Shown: one piece after another, positions 17,872 to 25,437 of the stretch
How positions within the stretch are numbered: the first letter of the stretch is position 1
Layout of the letters: each line of letters starts with the position of its first letter
Origin: an uncultured Clostridia bacterium
GTDB lineage: Bacteria > Bacillota > Clostridia > Christensenellales > Borkfalkiaceae
Assembly: GCA_934254725.1 (NCBI GenBank)
Contig: CAKQLR010000007.1
Location: forward strand, 1 to 51,137
Direction of reading: 5' to 3'
Length of the DNA stretch: 51,137 nucleotides
The notes under the pieces: generated by a model
Databases searched by the model: none
What the model was told of the DNA's origin: nothing
What the model saw: the letters and a program-made list of their open reading frames with translations, nothing else
Program-made: the position numbers and the translations under genes

Positions 17872-18735
17872 TCAGAAAAAACTAAGCTGTTCGGTCTTTT
17901 CCGGGAACTCGTTTAAAAACTCGAAAACCTGTTTCGGCGAACAATAAACGCCCGTTCCTTTGAGCCGTGAATAAAAAATATTACACAGCTTATCGGAGTT
18001 GTCGGATGTGCATTCGTATGAATTGCCGAATCGTTCTATATACTTTTTCTTAATTCCGGGGAAGCTTTTATCGAGGTTTTTATAAAAGTACTCCCGGTTG
18101 CCCTTTCGCAGCGTAACCCCGAAGCCGAAGTTGATTATGCCGGCAACGCCCGCATCCAGGCAATAATCGAGAATGCCGTTTAAGTTCTCCGCCGTGTCGT
18201 TTATAAAAGGGAGAACAGGGCAGAGCCAAACTACGGTGGGGATCCCACGTTTTTGAAATTCTTTTAAGACTTTAAATCTTGCGGAAGTCGGGCATACGTT
18301 CGGCTCTATTATCCCGCACAGGTCGTCGTCATAGGTGGTCAGTGTAATTTGCGCTACCACCTTGGTTTTTTCGTTTATTTTTTCGTAAAGGTCTAAATCT
18401 CTCAGGATTAAATCGGACTTTGTTATTACCGTTACCCCGAAGCCGTTTTTATAAATCAGTTCAAGCGATTTTCTTGTGAGCAAAAGGCTTTTTTCGCATT
18501 GCATATAAGGGTCGCACATAGACCCCGTGCCTATAATGCACGGCTTGCGCTTCCTTTTCAGTGCGTCCTCGAGAAGTTCGAGGGAGTTTGCCTTTACTGC
18601 AACGTCCTCGAAAGGGTGATCCATTCCGTAAACTTCGGAGCGGCTGTCGCAATAAATGCAACCGTGGGTACACCCCCGATATAAATTCATCCCGTTTTTC
18701 TGCGAAAGAATCGTTTTTACGTTTATATCATGCAT
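17872..18735 (-). CDS. Radical SAM protein, spore photoproduct lyase (SPL)-like
   Basis: 287 residues. The radical SAM Cys motif CTHGCIYC (~21-28) is at the N-terminus, after the short NVKTILSQKNGMNLYRG segment typical of the SPL-like / Rv2578c group. The rest matches that group: KPCIIGTGSMCDPYMQCE and the LTTYDDDLCGIIEPNVCPTSARFKVL stretch. It is shorter than B. subtilis SplB (~340). The family reduces SAM with a [4Fe-4S] cluster; real SPL repairs spore photoproduct in DNA, but many short homologues have unknown substrates, so the repair role is not assured. It lies 43 bp upstream of the Na/Pi gene on the same strand and 9 bp after the zinc-ribbon gene. Confidence 0.87.
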   Translation of the reverse strand: MHDINVKTILSQKNGMNLYRGCTHGCIYCDSRSEVYGMDHPFEDVAVKANSLELLEDALKRKRKPCIIGTGSMCDPYMQCEKSLLLTRKSLELIYKNGFGVTVITKSDLILRDLDLYEKINEKTKVVAQITLTTYDDDLCGIIEPNVCPTSARFKVLKEFQKRGIPTVVWLCPVLPFINDTAENLNGILDYCLDAGVAGIINFGFGVTLRKGNREYFYKNLDKSFPGIKKKYIERFGNSYECTSDNSDKLCNIFYSRLKGTGVYCSPKQVFEFLNEFPEKTEQLSFF

Positions 18736-18744
18736 AGAGCACGG

Positions 18745-19179
18745 TTATTCTTTGAGCTTGGCTCCGCAGTTTTTGCAGAAGTTTCCGTCCTCGTCGTTCT
18801 CCGTTCCGCAAGAAGGGCATGTTACGCTCTTTTTCTCTTCTTCGTTTTTTGCTTCTTCTGCCTTCGACTGTTTAAGCTCGTCTATGCCGGAAACGACCTC
18901 TGCCGCCGTCTCCTTTATAACGGGCATTCCTTCGTTTTTCTGGTAGCGCATGATTTCTCTGCCGAAACCGAGGAGAAGCATCATTCCGCCGAAAGCCATA
19001 AGGGGTAAACCGATAAAACAGAGGAAGAAAAGCTTTGGTGCTTCATCCGACCCCATGGAGGCAAAGAAGTTTATAAAACCCGTTACGGCTAAAATAAGCC
19101 CCGCGCCAAGTGAAACGGCACCGGCTATTTTAAGAGTTTTTTTAGCTTTTTCGTGATTGTTGTTTAGATTGTTATTCAT
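18745..19179 (-). CDS. Zinc-ribbon membrane protein of unknown function
   Basis: 144 residues. Two membrane helices lie at about 18-40 and 48-70. The C-terminus has a zinc-ribbon, CPSCGTENDEDGNFCKNCG (four Cys in CxxC pairs, ~119-137). The middle is a charged, probably helical linker. The gene ends nine bases before the radical SAM gene starts and probably shares its mRNA. The function is not known; zinc-ribbon membrane proteins of this size are common in Firmicutes. Confidence 0.75.
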   Translation of the reverse strand: MNNNLNNNHEKAKKTLKIAGAVSLGAGLILAVTGFINFFASMGSDEAPKLFFLCFIGLPLMAFGGMMLLLGFGREIMRYQKNEGMPVIKETAAEVVSGIDELKQSKAEEAKNEEEKKSVTCPSCGTENDEDGNFCKNCGAKLKE

Positions 19180-19192
19180 ATTTTTCCTTTTG

Positions 19193-19227
19193 AAAAAAGG
19201 GGCAGATTTATTTTAAGTCCCCTTTTT
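19193..19227 (-). terminator. Probable terminator of the PNPOx-type gene
   Basis: AAAAAGGGG pairs with CCCCTTTTT (19193-19202 with 19219-19227) and the - strand continues into T-rich sequence. Confidence 0.55.
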
Positions 19228-19256
19228 CACACATTATCAATGTTTTTAGTCTGTTG

Positions 19257-19649
19257 TCAGAATTTAATCGTACGAGGCTCGGCGGTAAAAGACGAGAATA
19301 CCGCGGTGGCGTTTTTGAAATATAAAACTTCCGTATTGCCGTCGTCCGGATCGTACATGGATTTCAATTCGGGGTAAGCTTCAAGCATGGAAACACGCGC
19401 TTCCCGTCTGTCGTCCTCGATAAGCTCGCCGGAAAGCCTAAGCCATTCTCCGTCTTTGAACGCACAGATTTCCACTTTGTTGTTTTTGGCGATCTGTTTG
19501 GAAACTTCTTTCTTTTTGCCCGTCTGAATGTATAACTTGCCGTCGAAAATGTTAGCTGTTCCGAACGGGCGAACTCTCGGGCTGTCGCCGTCTACGGTTG
19601 CAAGGTAATACACGCCTGCGTCTTTTAAAAATTTGCAAACGCTCTCCAT
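19257..19649 (-). CDS. Pyridoxamine 5'-phosphate oxidase-like flavin-binding protein
   Basis: 130 residues, split-barrel FMN-binding fold. Seen: YYLATVDGDSPRVRPFGT (strand pair with the FMN-facing Arg), IYIQTGKKKEVSKQI, and the terminal FSSFTAEPRTIKF. Small proteins of this class bind FMN and are often annotated as PNPOx family; few are true pyridoxamine oxidases. It lies 24 bp downstream of the phosphoribosyltransferase gene, on the same strand. Its substrate is unknown. Confidence 0.85.
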   Translation of the reverse strand: MESVCKFLKDAGVYYLATVDGDSPRVRPFGTANIFDGKLYIQTGKKKEVSKQIAKNNKVEICAFKDGEWLRLSGELIEDDRREARVSMLEAYPELKSMYDPDDGNTEVLYFKNATAVFSSFTAEPRTIKF

Positions 19650-19673
19650 AATAGTCTCCTTTATTTTTATTCT

Positions 19674-20234
19674 TTAAAGAATGGGGATGGAAGCGAGGAA
19701 TTTAACGTCCTTTCTGTCCGCGGCGTCACCCTCGGCAAGCACGAAAAGTTTGGAGTGAATTATGCCGCCCGCTTCTTTTACGAGCTTTTCAAGCCCCTGC
19801 AAGCTTGCGCCGGTGGATACGACGTCGTCCACAATACCTACTTGTTTGCCCTTGATAAGATCGGCGTCGTGCTTTGAAAGATAAAGCTTCTGTACCGCGC
19901 CAGTGGTGATGGAAGATTGTATGGAAATTTCAATGCCGTCCTGCATATAAAGCTTCTTGGTCTTTCTCGCGACGGCGTAGTGTTTATGGCCGAGTTCTCT
20001 TGCCGCAACGTGGGTGAGTTGCAAGCCCTTGGATTCCGCTGTTATAAGAACGTCGCACTCTTTTGCTAGTTTAGCTATTTCTTTGCCGCAGTGTTCGGTA
20101 AGTTCCGTGTCCCCGTGAAGATTGAAAAAGCAAATGCTTACGCCGCTGGGAAGCGTTAAAACGGGTAACTCGGCTTTGTAGCCTTTAATATCTACTTCAA
20201 AGTATTTCAAAATATTTCCCTCCGGAAAGTACAT
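19674..20234 (-). CDS. Purine-type phosphoribosyltransferase
   Basis: 186 residues. The PRPP-binding motif is VGIVDDVVSTGASLQGL (DD followed by TGAS), and CDVLITAESKGLQLTHVAARELG is the pyrophosphate/base-side loop seen in adenine phosphoribosyltransferases. It would transfer a base to PRPP in nucleobase salvage; adenine is the most likely base, but xanthine or an unknown base are possible. The N-terminal ~35 residues are longer than in Apt. It is followed by the PNPOx-type gene. No PurR or xpt-type riboswitch is seen upstream. Confidence 0.75.
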   Translation of the reverse strand: MYFPEGNILKYFEVDIKGYKAELPVLTLPSGVSICFFNLHGDTELTEHCGKEIAKLAKECDVLITAESKGLQLTHVAARELGHKHYAVARKTKKLYMQDGIEISIQSSITTGAVQKLYLSKHDADLIKGKQVGIVDDVVSTGASLQGLEKLVKEAGGIIHSKLFVLAEGDAADRKDVKFLASIPIL

Positions 20235-20385
20235 AATATTATTTTTACAGTAATTATAACATCAATCCGTAAAAAAGTAAATTGTTTGATTTCGTTTATT
20301 CGCATTTTATAAGCGCCGCCGGCATAAAATTTATTATTGCAGATTATGCTTTAAAACTAAAGCGCGTTTAATGGCGGAGATAAAT

Positions 20386-23010
20386 ATGTATTCAAAGACT
20401 TGCGACGAAATTTTCAATGAGCTTAAAGTTGATAAATCAACGGGGCTTACACTTTCGGAAATCGCCCCGAGGCGAGCCGAATTCGGTGAGAATATAATAG
20501 AGGGGACAAAACAAAAAAGCCTGTTTAAGCGTGTTTTAGAGGCTTTTTGCGATCCTATGATTTTAATTTTGCTGTTCGCGCTTGCCGTTACCGCGGGCGT
20601 GAATATCGGCAAACTGTTAAAAACAGGCGACGGTGATTTTACCGAATGCATAGGCGTGCTTTGCGCCGTTACGCTGTCGGTTACCATCACCGCGTTTATG
20701 GAAAGAAAAAGCGAAAAGGCGTTTGAGCTTTTACAGAACATGTCCGATAAATCTCTCGTAAAGGTCAGGAGGGAGGGCGAAACGAGGCTTATCCCTAAGT
20801 CCGAGCTTGTCGTCGGGGATATCGTTCTGATTTCCTCGGGCGACAGAATAGTTGCGGACGGAAGGATAATAAAAGCTTCATCCCTTTCGATTGACGAAAG
20901 CACGCTGACAGGGGAGAGCAAGCCGAGGTACAAGCGCGCCGACGTGGTTTTAAAGGAAAAAGAACACCTTGCGGAAAGGATTAACTGTGCGTTCGCCTCC
21001 ACACTGTGCGTTACGGGGCAGGGCGAAATGATAGTTACCGCCGTCGGAAATAAAACGGAAATAGGTAAAATTGCAGGTGAACTACAGACCAAAAACAAAA
21101 TTTCCGCCCCGCTGAACGAAAAACTTACAAGACTCGGCAAGTGGGTTGCCGTCATCGGCGGGATTTCCGCTGCGATTACCTTTGTCGTTTCGGCGGTAAG
21201 GCTTTATTTAAGCGGAAGTTTCACATTTGACAACGTTCAGGAAATTTTTATAGAAAGCGTGGTGCTTATCGTTGCCGCCGTGCCGGAAGGCTTACCCACG
21301 ATAGTTGCCATTTCCCTTTCGCTCAACGTTATGAAGCTTGCCAAAGAGAACGCGCTTATCAAAAAACTCGTGGTTGCGGAAACCGCGGGTTGCGTAAGCA
21401 TTATTTGTTCGGACAAGACGGGTACGCTCACCACCAACAAGATGACTGTGGAAAGATTTATTCTTCCCGACGGCAGAGAAACGGCTGTACTGCCTTCTGT
21501 CGTTTACGATAATATTATGCTCAATTCCACCGCGGGCGAAGCGGAGAAAAACGGAAAAGCTCTGCTCTCCGGCAACCCCACGGAATGTGCGCTCATCGCG
21601 TTTGCAAAAAACACGCGGGCTGTTTCCACAACCGTTTACAGGGGTAAATTCCCAGTGACCGGCAGAACGGAATTTTCTTCCGAAAATAAGTATATGTCCA
21701 CTAAAACGCGCGTTAACGGGGTGTTTTTCGATTTTTACAAAGGCTCGCTGGAGAAGCTTGCGGCGATACTTCCGACAAAAGGCAATCTGACCGTTTTAAA
21801 AAACAAGGCGGAATATTATTCCCGCGAGGGCGGCAGGATAATAGCTTTCGGACATAAAAACGAAAACGGCGAATGCTTTATAGACGGAATTGCCGTTATA
21901 GTTGACCCTGTAAGGGGAGACGTAAAACAATCCGTTTCGGAATGCAAATCGGCAGGCATAAGGGTTATGATGCTTACGGGCGACGGGGAAAACACCGCCT
22001 TTGCCGTGGCGAGAAAGCTTGGCATAGCGCGCAGCGATGGCGAAGTGTATAACGCCGCCGATATAGAAAAAATGAGCGACGATAAGCTTACTTCTCTGCT
22101 TCCGAAGATATCGGTTATCGCAAGGAGTACGCCGCTCACAAAGCTGAGGATAGTAAAACTTCTCAAAAAGACGGGCGAGGTGGTTGCTGTTACCGGCGAC
22201 GGCGTAAACGACGCCCCCGCAATCAAGCAGGCGGATATAGGCATTGCAATGGGCAACGGTTCGGAAATAGCTAAGGAAGCAGGCGACATTGTTCTTTTAG
22301 ACGATTCGTTTTCCACGATAATAAAAGCTATTTCCTTCGGAAGAAACGTATTTAGGAATTTCCGCCGTTTCGTGACGTTCCAGCTCACCGTAAATTTTTC
22401 GGCGGTGGCAACCGTGCTTCTTGCTCTGTTGCTCGGGCTGAAATCTCCGTTTAATGCGCTTCAGCTTTTGTGGCTGAATATAATCATGGACGGACCGCCC
22501 GCCCTGACGTTGGGGCTTGAAAAACCCGCGGGCAATCTTTTAAAGGAAAAACCGAAGAAGCGCACAGACAATCTTGTGGATAAAAAGACCGCCTTGAAAA
22601 TAGCGCTGAGCACCGTATATATAACCGCGGCTACTACGCTGCAACTGCTCACAAACTTTATGAACGTTCCGCAAAACGAAATATCAACTTCAGTTTTCTC
22701 GCTGTTCGTTACGTTGCAGCTGTTCAATTCGCTCAACTGCAGAAAGACGGGTGCGGAGAGCGTTTTTGAGGATTTCTTCGGCAACAAACCCATGCTTATA
22801 GCGTTCGCCCTTGCCGCCGCCGTACAGCTTTTGATAACCCAGTTGTTCGGAAGCCTTTTTGAAACGGTTCCGCTCTCTCTGCCGACTATAGGTAAAATGC
22901 TTCTCGTTTCGTTCGGCGTCATAGCCGTTTCGGAGATAGCAAAGCTTGTTTATCTTTTGCTATTCAAGAAAAGAAATAAAAGGAGCTTAAAGCTTTCTTA
23001 TATGTCTTAA
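20386..23010 (+). CDS. P-type calcium-transporting ATPase (P2-type)
   Basis: 874 residues. It pumps Ca2+ (or a related cation) out of the cell using ATP. Seen: the A-domain TGES motif, VPEGLPT on the M4 region, the phosphorylation site CSDKTGTLT with Asp ~343, MLTGDGENTAFAVARKLGI, and TGDGVNDAPAIKQADIGIAM. The C-terminal half has six membrane helices, and NIIMDGPPALTLGLE is typical of P2A/P2B pumps. I chose ATG 20386 because GGCGGAG (20373-20379) is a ribosome site at the right distance; an in-frame ATG at 20371 lies in front of it and has none. The gene stands alone, divergent from the phosphoribosyltransferase. Confidence 0.92.
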   Translation: MYSKTCDEIFNELKVDKSTGLTLSEIAPRRAEFGENIIEGTKQKSLFKRVLEAFCDPMILILLFALAVTAGVNIGKLLKTGDGDFTECIGVLCAVTLSVTITAFMERKSEKAFELLQNMSDKSLVKVRREGETRLIPKSELVVGDIVLISSGDRIVADGRIIKASSLSIDESTLTGESKPRYKRADVVLKEKEHLAERINCAFASTLCVTGQGEMIVTAVGNKTEIGKIAGELQTKNKISAPLNEKLTRLGKWVAVIGGISAAITFVVSAVRLYLSGSFTFDNVQEIFIESVVLIVAAVPEGLPTIVAISLSLNVMKLAKENALIKKLVVAETAGCVSIICSDKTGTLTTNKMTVERFILPDGRETAVLPSVVYDNIMLNSTAGEAEKNGKALLSGNPTECALIAFAKNTRAVSTTVYRGKFPVTGRTEFSSENKYMSTKTRVNGVFFDFYKGSLEKLAAILPTKGNLTVLKNKAEYYSREGGRIIAFGHKNENGECFIDGIAVIVDPVRGDVKQSVSECKSAGIRVMMLTGDGENTAFAVARKLGIARSDGEVYNAADIEKMSDDKLTSLLPKISVIARSTPLTKLRIVKLLKKTGEVVAVTGDGVNDAPAIKQADIGIAMGNGSEIAKEAGDIVLLDDSFSTIIKAISFGRNVFRNFRRFVTFQLTVNFSAVATVLLALLLGLKSPFNALQLLWLNIIMDGPPALTLGLEKPAGNLLKEKPKKRTDNLVDKKTALKIALSTVYITAATTLQLLTNFMNVPQNEISTSVFSLFVTLQLFNSLNCRKTGAESVFEDFFGNKPMLIAFALAAAVQLLITQLFGSLFETVPLSLPTIGKMLLVSFGVIAVSEIAKLVYLLLFKKRNKRSLKLSYMS

Positions 23011-23017
23011 AACGCAT

Positions 23018-23083
23018 ATATCCACCGAGTTGTCCACAAAGTTATCCACATTTTGGCGAAAAATGCCCGTTTTCTGTGGATAA
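23018..23083. promoter_or_regulatory. Cluster of DnaA-box-like 9-mers
   Basis: In a 110-bp gap between the ATPase and the amidase: TTGTCCACA at 23030-23038 (one mismatch to TTATCCACA), TTATCCACA at 23042-23050 (perfect), and the reverse complement TGTGGATAA at 23075-23083 (perfect). A further weak TATCCACC lies at about 23019. No AT-rich unwinding element or dnaA/dnaN gene is close, so this is unlikely to be the main origin; it might titrate DnaA or regulate the flanking genes. Confidence 0.6.
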
Positions 23084-23132
23084 CTTCTGTATTTAATGTG
23101 TATAGGTCAATATAAACGGAGTGCCGCGTATT

Positions 23133-23843
23133 ATGTTTAACGCATTGTTTTTAAAAAAGAATATACTCGTCGCGGTGATAATCGCTGTTGCCGCGCTCGC
23201 CCCTACAATTGCATTTTTCTCGCTCAACGCGACCCCGTCGGACGCCCGCGCCATGCCGTTTACGGTGGTTATAGATGCGGGGCACGGAGGCATAGACGGA
23301 GGCGTTTCGGGCGTGAGTACGGGCGTTAAAGAAAGCGATTTGAATCTTGCATACGCGAAGAGTCTGAAAAAGTATTTTCTCTCCTCGGGGTTCGACGTGA
23401 TTATGACGAGGAGTACCTCCGCGGGGCTATATGGCAGAGCGACCTCTTCGCTTAAAAAGACGGATATGAAAAACCGCAAACGCATAATCGAAAAAGCCGT
23501 GCCCGATCTTGTAATTTCCATACATATGAACAAATACCCGCTTTCTTCGAGGCGCGGAGCGCAGGTGTTTTACAAGCAGGGGGACGAGGCGGGCAAACAG
23601 CTTGCCTCCTGCGTGCAAAAGGAGCTTAACGAGTTGAAACAAGCCCCGCGCGAGTGTTTCGAGCTGGGCGGCGATTATTACATTCTGAACGTATCACCTT
23701 GCCCCGCTATAATTGCGGAGTGCGGTTTTCTTTCCAACGCCGAGGATGAAGCCCTTCTTTTAAACGAAACCTATAAGGAAGAGCTTTGCTACGCCATATA
23801 CAAGGGCGCGGTCGTCTTTCTCAGTGAGCCGGGCGAAAATTAG
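23133..23843 (+). CDS. cwlD: N-acetylmuramoyl-L-alanine amidase, CwlD-like
   Basis: 236 residues. It cleaves the amide between muramic acid and the stem peptide in peptidoglycan; CwlD acts in spore cortex synthesis, but other members act in vegetative cells. One N-terminal membrane helix (~8-30) acts as anchor or uncleaved signal. The Amidase_3 domain has VVIDAGHGGIDGG (zinc His), ESDLNLAYAKSLKKY, SIHMN (second His) and AIIAECGFLSN (catalytic Glu). I chose ATG 23133; a GTG at 23121 lies directly on the GGAG and is too close to it. A DnaA-box cluster lies upstream. No other sporulation gene is in the window, so a sporulation role is not shown. Confidence 0.85.
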   Translation: MFNALFLKKNILVAVIIAVAALAPTIAFFSLNATPSDARAMPFTVVIDAGHGGIDGGVSGVSTGVKESDLNLAYAKSLKKYFLSSGFDVIMTRSTSAGLYGRATSSLKKTDMKNRKRIIEKAVPDLVISIHMNKYPLSSRRGAQVFYKQGDEAGKQLASCVQKELNELKQAPRECFELGGDYYILNVSPCPAIIAECGFLSNAEDEALLLNETYKEELCYAIYKGAVVFLSEPGEN

Positions 23844-24066
23844 AGTTTTTATATTTTTAATATCGGGCAAATTATCCGAAAGAGAAAAGATTTTTGGAAA
23901 TGTTGCGGCTTGAAAAACGGCTGCGGCATTTTTTATTTAACGGCACTTTACCAAGCGCGATAATCCGTAAATATTTTTTTTACAAAAAGTAGATGTTTTA
24001 TTTATGATTTATTTACATTTTTCCAGATTTTTTATAACGATTATATTTTCTTTTTTTATAAAAGTA
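23844..24066. other. Intergenic region before the hydrogenase cluster
   Basis: AT-rich, no ORF with a ribosome site. No clear hairpin terminator for cwlD is visible. The extended -10 promoter for the hydrogenase cluster begins at its right end. Confidence 0.5.
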
Positions 24067-24075
24067 TGTTATAAT
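24067..24075 (+). promoter_or_regulatory. Extended -10 promoter of the hydrogenase cluster
   Basis: TGTTATAAT: a TG one base before TATAAT (24070-24075). The -35 region is poor, as is common with extended -10 promoters. Transcription would begin near 24082, about 24 nt before the start codon. Confidence 0.7.
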
Positions 24076-24105
24076 ATACACGGAATCACCAAGGAGACAG
24101 ACAAA

Positions 24106-24855
24106 ATGAATCTTGACAGAATTATTGCGGTCAGAAATAATAAAACCGTATACCGCAGCGGAGATATATGCGTTAAGGTTTTCGATCAGGCTTTTTCCAA
24201 AGCGGACGTCCTTAACGAAGCCTTGAATCAGGCGAGGGTGGAAGAGACCGAACTGCATATCCCGAAAATCCGCGAAGTAAGCGTTATCGACGGAAAATGG
24301 GCTATCGTTACGGATTATATAAAGGGTAAAACGCTTGAACGACTGATGACGGAAAATCCCGATAAAAAGGACGAATACCTTGAAATGTTCGTCAATCTGC
24401 AGTTAGATGTTCTGTCTCAGAAATGTCCGTTGCTTACGAGATTGAAGGATAAAATGAACCGCAAGATTTGCGACACGGATCTTGACGCTACGGTGCGTTA
24501 CGATTTACACACGAGGCTTGAAGCCATGCCGAGGCACGATAAACTCTGCCACGGCGATTTTAACCCATCCAACATAATTATTGCCGAAGACGGAACGCCG
24601 TTTATTTTAGATTGGTCGCACGCAACGCAGGGCAACGCTTCTGCGGACGTGGCGAGAACGTACTTATTATTCCTGCTTAACGGAGACTCTTCCGGTGCGG
24701 AGAAATATCTCGATTTGTTCTGCGAAAAAACCAATACGGATAAGAAATACGTTCGCAAATGGATGCCAATCGTGGCGGCGGCTCAAAGCTTAAAGGGGAA
24801 CGCGAAAGAACGCGAATTCCTGCTTTCGTGGGTTAACGTCGTCGATTATGAATAA
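24106..24855 (+). CDS. APH-fold phosphotransferase, first gene of the hydrogenase cluster
   Basis: 249 residues. The start is ATG 24106, with AAGGAG at 24091-24096; an in-frame ATG at 24004 lies upstream of the promoter and cannot be used. The kinase-like fold has an N-lobe (VYRSGDICVKVFD with the ATP Lys), KWAIVTDYIKGKTLERL, the Brenner motif HGDFNPSNI and PFILDWSHA (Asp of the metal site). These mark the aminoglycoside/choline kinase (APH) superfamily. Its substrate is not known; in this position it is unlikely to be an antibiotic kinase. It is followed 41 bp later by the first ferredoxin gene and probably shares their promoter, so it may phosphorylate a partner in H2 sensing, which is inference. 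Confidence 0.75.
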   Translation: MNLDRIIAVRNNKTVYRSGDICVKVFDQAFSKADVLNEALNQARVEETELHIPKIREVSVIDGKWAIVTDYIKGKTLERLMTENPDKKDEYLEMFVNLQLDVLSQKCPLLTRLKDKMNRKICDTDLDATVRYDLHTRLEAMPRHDKLCHGDFNPSNIIIAEDGTPFILDWSHATQGNASADVARTYLLFLLNGDSSGAEKYLDLFCEKTNTDKKYVRKWMPIVAAAQSLKGNAKEREFLLSWVNVVDYE

Positions 24856-24896
24856 AATCGATTAAAAACGGTCGATTATGAAAAAGGAGAAAAATG

Positions 24897-25136
24897 ATGA
24901 AAGTTACGGTTTGTATAGGATCTTCCTGTCACATTAAAGGTTCGCGCATAGTTGTTGAAGATTTACAGCGGTTTATCAACGAATCCGGACTCGGAGACAA
25001 AGTGGAACTCGGCGGAACGTTTTGCATGGGCAATTGCCAATCCGGCGTTTGCGTTACCGTGGACGATGATTTTTATTCGGTATCGCCGGAAACCGTTCGT
25101 GAGTTTTTTGAAACCGCAATAAAAGCAAAGGTGTAA
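24897..25136 (+). CDS. Small [2Fe-2S] thioredoxin-fold ferredoxin (NuoE-like), 1 of 2
   Basis: 79 residues. A CxxxxC pair near the N-terminus (CIGSSC, ~6-11) and a CxxxC pair (CMGNC, ~44-48) are the four ligands of the thioredoxin-like [2Fe-2S] domain found in NuoE/HydC-type proteins. It would carry electrons. ATG 24897 lies seven bases after GGAG (24886-24889); the ATG at 24894 is too close. It sits right before a paralogue and the sensory hydrogenase. No NuoF/HydB-type flavin subunit follows, so its partner is likely one of the two hydrogenases here. A 13-base element ahead of it occurs twice (24841 and 24871). Confidence 0.85.
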   Translation: MKVTVCIGSSCHIKGSRIVVEDLQRFINESGLGDKVELGGTFCMGNCQSGVCVTVDDDFYSVSPETVREFFETAIKAKV

Positions 25137-25137
25137 A

Positions 25138-25404
25138 ATGGTATTTGTAGAAATATGCGTAGGCAGTTCTTGTCATATTAAGGGCTCGCCCAGAGTTGTT
25201 GAATTATTCAACGAAAAAATCAAAAACTCTCGGTTAGAAGACGAAATCGTGCTGACGGGGGCGTTTTGCTCCGGTCGGTGCAATCGCGAAGGAGTGACCG
25301 TAACCGTAGGCGACGACGTCTATACGGGAATTACTCCCGAAGGCTTCGGAGAATTCTGGGAAAAGAAGGTATTGCCGGCTGTAGAAAAAGCCCGGAATAT
25401 TTAA
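25138..25404 (+). CDS. Small [2Fe-2S] thioredoxin-fold ferredoxin (NuoE-like), 2 of 2
   Basis: 88 residues, clearly a paralogue of the preceding protein: the N-terminal CVGSSCHIKGS segment matches its CIGSSCHIKGS almost exactly, and the second ligand pair is in CSGRC. A short C-terminal helix (FWEKKVLPAVEKA) is extra. Its ATG lies one base after the previous stop, with AAAGGTG as ribosome site overlapping the end of the first gene, so the pair is translated together. It probably donates or accepts electrons for the adjacent hydrogenase. Confidence 0.85.
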   Translation: MVFVEICVGSSCHIKGSPRVVELFNEKIKNSRLEDEIVLTGAFCSGRCNREGVTVTVGDDVYTGITPEGFGEFWEKKVLPAVEKARNI

Positions 25405-25437
25405 ACTAAGGGGATAAAAAATAAGGGAGGGAAAATG

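Noticed and set aside
20235..20370. yybP-ykoY or other riboswitch before the P-type ATPase
   Set aside because: The 135-bp region lacks the conserved blocks of known metal riboswitches.
23018..23083. Chromosomal origin
   Set aside because: Several DnaA boxes, but no AT-rich unwinding region and no dnaA/dnaN/gyr genes around.
24004..24105. Longer start of the APH-fold kinase
   Set aside because: It lies before the -10 element; ATG 24106 has the AAGGAG site.
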